Source: Podochytrium sp. JEL0797 (lineage: Eukaryota > Chytridiomycota > Chytridiomycetes > Chytridiales > Chytriomycetaceae). Taken from it: a DNA stretch of 15,738 nucleotides. Location of the stretch: positions 1 to 15,738 of the forward strand of contig JADGJG010000606.1 of NCBI GenBank assembly GCA_027596195.1, in the 5' to 3' direction. How positions within the stretch are numbered: the first letter of the stretch is position 1; every line of letters begins with the position of its first letter. Positions 9,885 through 15,738 of this stretch are shown here, in pieces. The notes under the pieces are model-generated. The model was given only the letters and a program-made list of their open reading frames with translations. It did no database searches and was not told the origin of the DNA. The position numbers and the translations under genes were made by a program.

Positions 9885-10224
9885 CCCATACAGCCAGTCA
9901 ACATGTCAAACATAAGCCCCATTACGCGGTGCACTGATATGCACTTTGGGACTGAATAGATCTGCTCGATGCAGGCCTCTTTCAGGAGTCTGAAGTCAGT
10001 GAAAAATTTTGGTGGGAAAAAAAATCCCCATACAGCCTTTGAACATGTCAAACATAAGCTCATCTCGGGATTGGTCTCCTTTTTTCGCATGTGCACCATG
10101 AGATTGTGACTTGCCAAAGTCTGCTTGAAAAACCACATGGCAAACTGAATATGAGATGACACACTTGTGCACTTTGACATTGGACAGTTTCACATGATTC
10201 ACACTTGAAAGGCTTTTCACCAGT
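9885..10224 (-). pseudogene. Decayed C2H2 zinc-finger segment
   Basis: On the minus strand 10192-10224 reads TGEKPFKCESC, the classic C2H2 linker plus the first Cys pair. Downstream the frame changes. Another frame gives FKQTLASHNLMVHMR, which matches the helix and His part of a finger, followed by LCLTCSKAVW, a second Cys pair. A second LCLTC knuckle at about 9905 is followed by a TGA stop. The two knuckles come from a 33-bp direct repeat (9885-9917 and 10027-10059, 30 of 33 identical). No intact frame spans the segment, so it is most likely a relic. It could have been the upstream DNA-binding part of the 8637-9868 gene, but that link is a guess. Confidence 0.5.
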
Positions 10225-10517
10225 CACCAATGTCAAAGTCAGACTCAACAATGGAGGGAAATTGTGTTATAACTCGCGTTCCGGGCTTCAGTTTTCCTCG
10301 CCTTCCCCCATGTGCTCTTTCTCTCTTTGTTTTGACATTCACACACCACCATGTTTTGGCATTCTCGCACCACCCTGGCTTGGAGACCTCAGCATAATTC
10401 TCTCGAGTCAAGCTACAGGTTTTCACCCTAAAACATCATTCTCTCAAATTGGCCCCCACTTCTTACAACTAATTGCAAGCTATTTGGAAACGCCCTTCTC
10501 TCATCCACCAAAAGAGT
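10225..10517. other. Intergenic, no gene recognised
   Basis: The sequence is C/T-rich with short imperfect direct repeats near 10336-10382 (ATTCACACACCACC / ATTCTCGCACCACC). An open frame exists on the plus strand, but it runs antisense into the tRNA and has no family features. Confidence 0.4.
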
Positions 10518-10589
10518 TGCTTATCCCAGGAATCGAACCTGGATTTCCACGGCCACAACGTGGTGTACTGACCGCTATACGAGATAAGC
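10518..10589 (-). tRNA. tRNA-His (anticodon GTG)
   Basis: The minus strand gives a 72-nt cloverleaf. The 7-bp acceptor stem GCTTATC/GATAAGC has discriminator A (position 10518). The D arm is GTAT-AGCGGTCAGT. The anticodon stem CCACG/CGTGG encloses loop TTGTGGC, so the anticodon is GTG. The T arm CCAGG-TTCGATT-CCTGG is perfect. There is no intron. The base before the 5' end is T, so the G at -1 needed by HisRS is not genomically encoded and must be added by Thg1, as in most eukaryotes. A TTTT Pol III terminator lies at 10510-10513 (AAAA on the plus strand). The internal A and B boxes (GGTCAGTAC region, GGTTCGATTCC) are present. Confidence 0.97.
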
Positions 10590-10826
10590 AGATGAAATCT
10601 GTTTTGTAATTTTTTTTTCTTAAAGCTCCTCGTTGGAAGAGACCTTACCCCTCTTTCTGACCACCTGAATTTTTGAACACGCGACAGCGCACAGGCTTCC
10701 AATGATACCTCCAAGCACAAAATGCCCAGTGGAGAAGAATTGAGAGCCAAAAGCAATACAAACCCAAACTCCATTTCCCCAACCAATCTCCACCCAATCT
10801 CCTCACATCCAAAATGAAGAAAAGAA

Positions 10827-10899
10827 TGGTTTCTACGAGGATCGAACTCGTGACCTCTCCCGTGTGAAGGGAACGTGATGACCGCTACACTAAGAAACC
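10827..10899 (-). tRNA. tRNA-Val (anticodon CAC)
   Basis: The minus strand gives a 73-nt cloverleaf. The acceptor stem GGTTTCT/AGAAACC is 7 bp with discriminator A at 10827. The anticodon stem TTCCC/GGGAG has one T-G pair and encloses loop TTCACAC, so the anticodon is CAC, reading GTG codons. The T arm CGAGG? reads ACGAG-TTCGATC-CTCGT. There is no intron. TTTT terminators lie just downstream on the minus strand (AAAA at 10820-10823 and 10811-10814). It has the same orientation as tRNA-His, with 237 bp between them and separate terminators, so the two are probably independent Pol III units. Confidence 0.96.
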
Positions 10900-11121
10900 G
10901 ATATCATATTAATCAATTGCGAAGTCAGGATCGTGAACGGCATTAGTATCTTCACATCATATCTCTTGACATTACGGCACGTCAACAAGAGGTAACAGCA
11001 AGAGTGTTGATGAGGCAGGCGAAAGTGGACGGTTTGGCAAGTGTACTTTAAGGGTGGCCTTTTTGGACATAGGAAAAATCGCAAAATGTCGTCCGCCATT
11101 TCCGCTTCGAAATGGTCCCCA
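10900..11121. other. Spacer between tRNA-Val and the MITE
   Basis: No gene is recognised. An ATG at 11086 in a good context (GCAAAATGTCGTCC) opens 12 codons on the plus strand and then runs into the MITE insertion site. If the element is removed leaving one TA, the frame stops at once (CCA TAG). That makes it a poor candidate for the original start of the downstream broken gene, but not an impossible one. Confidence 0.35.
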
Positions 11122-11607
11122 TAAGAGCATCTCCACCGGGGGAGCAAATCTTCGAGCAAATTTCAATTTTCAACCTTAACGCTGCCCTTCCATTCAAAGA
11201 ACTTAATATTTCGATTTTATGGTTGTTTAGGGTCTATTTGGAACTAAACCCAACATCCAGCTGCAAAGTGATTCGCATGGGCGAGATTTGACGATATTTG
11301 CTGAAATCCGCCTGCTTTGTCCAAGAGCCCTCCAACCGGCATGAGAGTGATTGTGATAACTCAGGCAGCAAGAAAAGCATGGTCTGCGGTGGTGCGAGTT
11401 TTGGGGGGCGGAATCGGATTTGCTCTTGCCTACAAATGGGAGGAAAATGGCAGCAAATTGCTCCCAAATTAGGTCGCCCCTCGTGTTTCTGCACGTGGAA
11501 AAAGGTCCTCCAATTTCGTCGCCCCAAATTTTGAGCAAAGTCGAACCTTTTTTGTATGGCAATTTGATTTGCTCGACGATTTGCTTCCCGCGGTGGAGAT
11601 GCTCTTA
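11122..11607. mobile_element. MITE-like element with 38/39-bp terminal inverted repeats and TA target duplication
   Basis: The left end is 11124-11161 and the right end 11567-11605. Read inward both begin AGAGCATCTCCACCG and continue to ...TCGAGCAAAT, differing by two substitutions and one indel. A TA lies immediately outside each end (11122-11123 and 11606-11607). A TA duplication is typical of Tc1/mariner-type transposition. A TAA/TTA reading, as for PIF/Harbinger, is less exact on the same strand. The 482-bp interior has no transposase-like frame, so it must be moved in trans if it moves at all. Subterminal sequence repeats AATTxxGTCGCCCC twice near 11470-11525. Confidence 0.85.
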
Positions 11608-11609
11608 GG

Positions 11610-12383
11610 ATGGAAGATGCTGTGGAAACGATCCGGGAAGCTCGCGAGACCAATTGTGCCAAGTTCTTTTGCGATCAGCTCGAATTGATTCATCCCTGGT
11701 GCCTACTCCTGCCACCTTGTTGGCCCCTCCCCACGATCCAAAGCTGCCACAGGATGATGTAGAGAAGGTGATTGTCTTTCATCAGTCTGAATCGTTTACC
11801 CCTTTAATTTTCGTTGAATTGCTTTTTGATTAGGCAACACGCGATGTAATTTACGATTGGGATTACCCGACCGTTCCTCAGCGCAAGCACCTCCCTGATT
11901 CGGCCAACATTTCTGTTCCCCAGTTGAACGACCCAGACACTGCGCGTCGTCTCGAGACGAAATTCAACAGTATGGAAACCGCCCGTGTCTTGGAGCTCAA
12001 ACAGAACCACCAGAAGCGTTCCAACCACGATCTCGCTGCCGACGTTCTCAAGACATGCGTGGGGGAGCTCGCGGATGCCGAAATCCTCCACCTCCATCAG
12101 ATTCAGATGCTTTTGACGAAAGCTCTGGTCTAGGGAAGACTATTAGTTACTCTTTCATGTGGGTGACTCTGGTTAAGTGGAGAAATCAGTTCAAGGTGAT
12201 TATGAAGTTTCCAATGCTTTGTGCAATTTGGCCTAAACTCCATTTTTCCCTCAGGCTATTCCAAGTGCTTCGTTATCTGCCCAAGTTGGTGAAACTCCCC
12301 CGGCGACCCGTACCAAGCGTAAGCAAGCAAGTGAGGCTGAAAAACCAGACTCCAAGACACCCATTATGAAGAAAAAGAAGTAG
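11610..12383 (+). pseudogene. Three-exon unassigned gene with two apparent frameshifts
   Basis: I do not recognise the family. Exon 1 (11610-11767) starts at an ATG 2 nt after the MITE target duplication and reads MEDAVETIREARETN. Near 11690 the sensible frame shifts to DSSLVPTPATLLAPPHDP. Intron 1 (11768-11833, AAG|GTGATT ... GATTAG) joins in phase to TRDVIYDWDYPTVPQRKHLP and a helical, charged stretch (ARRLETKFNSMETARVLEL). That frame stops at 12131-12133. A shifted frame (SDSDAFDESSGLGK...NQFK) reaches intron 2 (12196-12254, again AAG|GTGATT ... CCTCAG). This joins in phase to a basic tail (PATRTKRKQ ... a C-terminal Lys run). Matching donors and in-phase joins argue for a real gene. The frames argue for decay or sequence error. 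The basic tail hints at a nuclear protein. Confidence 0.5.
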
Positions 12384-13800
12384 AAGAAGCGGAGGAAATG
12401 GGGGAATTTATTTGTATTTTTTTCGAATTAAAATTCATTTATCATTTATTATTATTTATCTATTTATTTATTGAGAGGATTATCCGCGTATTATCTGCTA
12501 AATTAATCGCATTCTCTGCACATCCTCCGCATATTAAAGGATTCTCCGTGCTTTCTCCGCAGAACCTCAAAGGGACCCCTTGCGGAACCTGTATTGGAAC
12601 CCCATGTCCATGCAGCACATTAAAAAGTTTACCGTGATCTACCATTTAACCGTGCTTTGAGGGTGGGGGATGTAAGGCGATTGTGCCACCCAGAAAGAAG
12701 GCGCCTTGAAGGCACCGAAAAAACGAGGCTACGCCACACAGTCCGCTTGGTGCCTCCCGGTTACCCTACCATTTCAGTATGCAGTATGTGCCTGATTCAG
12801 CACCATTTCCACACCCAAACTAGGTATTCGGATTCCACGCTTTTCGAGGGGCAACTTTTTGCGATGAATGGTGGTACTGCAACAATCCCGCGCTGGAGAT
12901 ACTGCCTGCAGTTTACATGTGATCTTGAGCTGGCATGGATGGAGGTTGGGGCCAGACCACAAAGGTGGGGCAATGACGGGTCGAGGGGGCAGAACAGCAC
13001 CGGCGTCGATTTTTTGCGTGTTTTTTGTAGGCTCAGTTTCTCCCCCATGGCATTTTTTTTTCGTCCCTCAAATTTTTTGCCAGGGGGCTAAAGCGCTTCT
13101 GGAAAACAAAAGAAAACAAAAATCGTCTCTGCGATCCTGTAATGGATCATCCTCAATTTTTACATTCTAAGTAATATGGACAAGGCGGAGATTTCCTATG
13201 TTTCCAATCTGAAATCGGGCTTTCCGTTCATGTTTTGGTTGTAAAAAAAGAGTCATGAAGAGCGATTGCGAATCGCAAAAATGGGTCAAATGCCCGTCGG
13301 GGCCTTCTGCATGGAAGAAGAGAGTAAATCCGTCAAAAGTATTATATAATAGTGCTTTATTGTTATTCGCTTGTCGAGTATTGACCTCTCAATCCAACAT
13401 GGTTGTTGCACAGAGCACTCCCCTTCCCCCCGAAACCTGCGACACAAATCCTTATCTAGCAATGCATGCAGCCGCTCCAATCAACTGATCCAAACTAGAC
13501 CACACCGCATAATCAACAAATGTCGTCAACTCAGCGATTGGTGGCATGTTTTCGTTATGGGATACGATCTCGTTGGAGCACATCATGTGATGGAGCATGT
13601 AGAAGAGGGCAGGAAGGAAGTGGGAGTTTCAGATTTGGACTGAACAGGACTGGATTCTTAAGTTACTTCAAAGTGTGTGGTATATATTGGAGGAAGCGCA
13701 ATAAACGACCAATGAAGCAGGGAGGACATAATCAGAAGTCATATTCGTTTCGCATATTGGGTTGCAGGGGGGAGCGTGCCAGCAAGGCGCTGACGAAGGC
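12384..13800. other. Gene-poor region, no gene recognised
   Basis: An A/T-rich stretch at 12415-12480 follows the broken gene and could hold its 3' end. From 12480 to 12600 short words such as TCTCCGCA and CCTCCGCATA recur without a clean unit. A 10-bp palindrome AAGGCGCCTT lies at 12698-12707, flanked by GTGCC/GGCAC. Open frames at 12657-13091 and 13520-13930 show no family motif, no splice logic and low-complexity content. A minus-strand AATAAA (complement of 13354-13359) could serve a gene on that strand. Confidence 0.4.
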
Positions 13801-14008
13801 CTACTTCATGACGACACTGACGTTCAGCCCGAGCAGAAGGGCCATAGCGCAAATCAGTTGCCACAGTGTTGGTTTGTGTGCATACATGGCAACAGTGATG
13901 GCGGGAAGCAGATGCAGTAAGGTCAGGTGATCGACGCTAAAACACGAACGGAAACCCCGATTCAATATTGAAAACAGAGAAAATCTCCACCTTGTCCATA
14001 TCACTTAC
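13801..14008 (-). CDS. Candidate C-terminal membrane exon of an unidentified minus-strand gene (partial)
   Basis: The final exon 13936-13801 reads VDHLTLLHLLPAITVAMYA, HKP, then TLWQLICAMALLLGLNVSV and VMK before the TAG stop. That is two hydrophobic segments, as at the end of a multi-pass membrane protein. It is preceded by an intron at 13937-14008 with a consensus GTAAGT donor and a TTTTAG acceptor (72 nt, typical here). The upstream exon is not resolved: several frames are open at 14009-14200, one giving AIFFFAWGMQRFWKAKK, another in phase with the final exon but not obviously coding. The function is unknown. The exon could be chance. Confidence 0.35.
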
Positions 14009-14638
14009 AGGGTAGAATTTGAGGACGATCCATCACAGGATGGCAGAGGCGTTTTGAGTTTTTTTTTTCGCTTTCCAGAAGCGCTGCATACCCCAGGCAA
14101 AAAAGAAGATTGCGAAATTTTTTGGAGGCCAGGGGTATGCCACGGAGACTATGTTTTTTGCATATTCTATTTTTTTTCTTTAACCAACCACCAAATGAAC
14201 CATCGGTCTCCCACCCAGGGTGTCGGCTTCATGGCCAGTGGGAACACTATACACATACCATATGCTTTATGGAAAGATTTGTGGGAGGGGGTGAGGAGGG
14301 AAATGAAAGTTGGTTTTTTTGCTCTTTTTTCTTGAAGCATTACTATTTATTTTCTCTAGCAATGGCTTGATTTAAATATCAGGCCATGTTTCAAGAAGGA
14401 AAATTGATGAATTCAGTAGTCATGTTGCACCCTCAATTCCAGTAAAGCACTACTATCCACCTGCCTGCCTTAATTCTCAACCTCATTCAGCCCCTCCCTT
14501 ACGGCAACTCTATTCTAATAAATAATACCATCCAGCCCATCCTGTACTTGCAAGGACTGAAAATGCAACTTCACCACCTCGACCAATTCCACCTTTGCTT
14601 ATGCAATTAGTAGAATGAAAGAGTGGGAGCAGGCATAC
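14009..14638. other. Mostly non-coding, possible upstream exon of the membrane gene
   Basis: Several T runs are present, and a minus-strand frame at about 14005-14220 is open for some 70 codons with Lys-rich content. The rest (14220-14638) shows no recognisable gene, RNA or repeat. Confidence 0.3.
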
Positions 14639-15133
14639 TTTCAGCCAGGCTTTACTTGCAAATGGTGCACATTTCTCACGCCCCAATTTGTATGTCCAAC
14701 TTTTCCGCTTGACTCTTAGGATCTTGATTCTCGTCGCCATGTGATGTGCATCAATGCCCATGGTTTCGTCGTTAGCAATGAGTGTCATAGGACATTGAGT
14801 GGCTGGGCGAGGTAGTGGAGAGGGTTGAAATACGAACGAATCGACGTGCTTTCGACACACATCCTGTCCAAATTGGCATTGCGGCGCTCTGCACTAGACT
14901 TAGCAAGGGGTGCTGCTTTCGCCATGTCTGGAGCACTGCTGTCCAGTTCGCGATTCCACAGCATTGCGTCATTGAAGAGCTGAACTGTTCCATCTTGTTA
15001 AGATCCATACTATGATGTGTTGCGGTTGTTTTTCGGCAAAAATCCTTGCCCAGTCCCCTGAAGAAATGAAGCTAAGTACACATGAAGTGGATCTGATGTT
15101 CTCAGGGGGGTGATTGGAGCCCAGAATAAAAAA
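14639..15133 (-). pseudogene. Frame-broken minus-strand gene fragment, unassigned
   Basis: Three coding-like frames follow one another on the minus strand. First, about 15133-15000 reads ILGSNHPPENIRSTS ... SSGDWARIFAEKQPQHIIVW. Next, 14993-14785 reads DGTVQLFNDAMLWNREL ... NPLHYLAQPLNVL and stops. Then about 14790-14639 reads MTLIANDETMGIDAHHMA ... KLGREKCAPFASKAWLK and ends at a GTATGC splice donor (14638-14633). Each change of frame is at nearly the same base, so single-base indels would join all three. IIVW-x-L-x-x-DGTVQLF recalls a beta-propeller strand, but this is weak. No start or 3' end is seen. Confidence 0.4.
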
Positions 15134-15428
15134 ATATAAAAATGAGCGATATTCGCTGGCGAAAGTAGTTGTAATGTGGGTTTATTGATTTTAATATAGA
15201 ATTTGAGAGTCATAGGTCAACTCCTTGGGGGGTCTAGATTAGGTGACACACATACAGGGGATCAAAACCTACAGTCTCTTAGGGGCTGTTTTAAATCGGT
15301 TTTATTAACAGGAGATTTTTTCAAGATTTTTTTGCTGTTTTTTTTCGAGCTGTTTTTCGTCGGAAAAAATCAGGTCGGGGACCTCTTTTTCATCTCTTTT
15401 TCCACTTTGATCGCAAAAACCCAAAGTC
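15134..15428. other. A/T-rich intergenic spacer
   Basis: The stretch is A/T-rich with several T runs, probably the 5' flank of the plus-strand signal-peptide exon. I see no RNA gene or repeat. Confidence 0.35.
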
Positions 15429-15671
15429 ATGCAGCCCCCACCCGCCTTCCTGCCCTTTCTGTTGGCCATCCTCGTCTTGATCATAGCCACAGCAGTTCCA
15501 GTAAATGCCTGTATGGTCACTGTGAAAGCAGGTGGGTGAGGCAATCATTTCGTGACACCATGGTACACCATGTACTGACAGTGTATGATATCCTGGCACA
15601 ATCCAGCGAGCAAGATCAAATTGGAAGTCGTGATTGCGAACAACCACTGCAGCACCACCAATCCTAACTAA
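15429..15671 (+). CDS. Candidate small secreted protein with signal peptide, gene structure unresolved
   Basis: An ATG at 15429 (AAAGTCATGC) opens MQPPPAFLPFLLAILVLIIA, then TAVPVNA and CMVTVKA. This is a textbook signal peptide with a likely cleavage after VNA. The frame meets TGA 36 codons in, at 15537-15539, just after a GTGGGT donor-like site. An alternative donor (GTGAAA, 15521) joined to the acceptor at GACAG (15582) would give CMISWHNPASKIKLEVVIA, then NNHCSTTNPN and a stop at 15671. Neither splice is strong. Further exons could lie beyond the window. The product is unknown. Confidence 0.35.
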
Positions 15672-15738
15672 TTAGTGCACCCATGTCATCAAACAACCCA
15701 ATCACTGTGTTAGGATCGCGTAAAAGGGATCGTAGAAG

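Noticed and set aside
12657..13091. 144-codon plus-strand frame
   Set aside because: No domain, no splice context, and a T-run/Phe-rich end; consistent with chance.
14815..15015. Plus-strand frame opposite the 14785-14993 segment
   Set aside because: The minus-strand reading is more coding-like and links to flanking frames and a donor; the plus frame looks like its shadow.

Overview
The window looks like nuclear DNA of a fungus, perhaps an early-diverging or zoosporic one. The case rests on a multi-exon chitin synthase, a TAP42-type PP2A regulator and many short GT-AG introns (mostly 52-130 nt, several with CTAAC-like branch sites). The lineage below 'fungus' is inference; nothing here fixes a genus.

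Positions 1-8150 are compact and coding, with three plus-strand genes head to tail. First is a division 2 (class IV/CHS3-like) chitin synthase with 8 exons (about 236-4499). A 211-bp gap follows, then a TAP42/alpha4/IGBP1 family protein with 7 exons (4711-6566). A 105-bp gap follows, then an HMG-box protein with an acidic patch and a long histone H1-like Ala/Pro/Lys tail, in 4 exons (6672-8144). Exon phases join correctly at every junction I propose. These are general cell-biology genes (wall synthesis, TOR/PP2A signalling, chromatin) and show no sign of being a pathway cluster.

Positions 8150-15738 are very different. They hold two solid minus-strand tRNA genes (His-GTG, Val-CAC) and a 482-bp TA-flanked element with 38/39-bp terminal inverted repeats (a MITE). 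They also hold several gene-like fragments whose splice signals are good but whose reading frames are broken: a minus-strand unassigned gene at 8637-9868, a decayed C2H2 zinc-finger segment at 9885-10224, a plus-strand gene at 11610-12383 directly beside the MITE, and a minus-strand segment at 14639-15133. A minus-strand C-terminal membrane exon (13801-13936) and a plus-strand signal-peptide exon running towards the window end (15429 on) are less certain. A cluster of short perfect palindromes near 8889-9040 shares its vocabulary with a tandem repeat inside an intron of the HMG-box gene.

I did not find a clearly new multi-gene system. The most unusual signals are the MITE placed at the 5' edge of a broken gene, the palindrome family, and the run of frame-broken but splice-competent genes, which is either true pseudogenisation or uncorrected indel error in the assembly.
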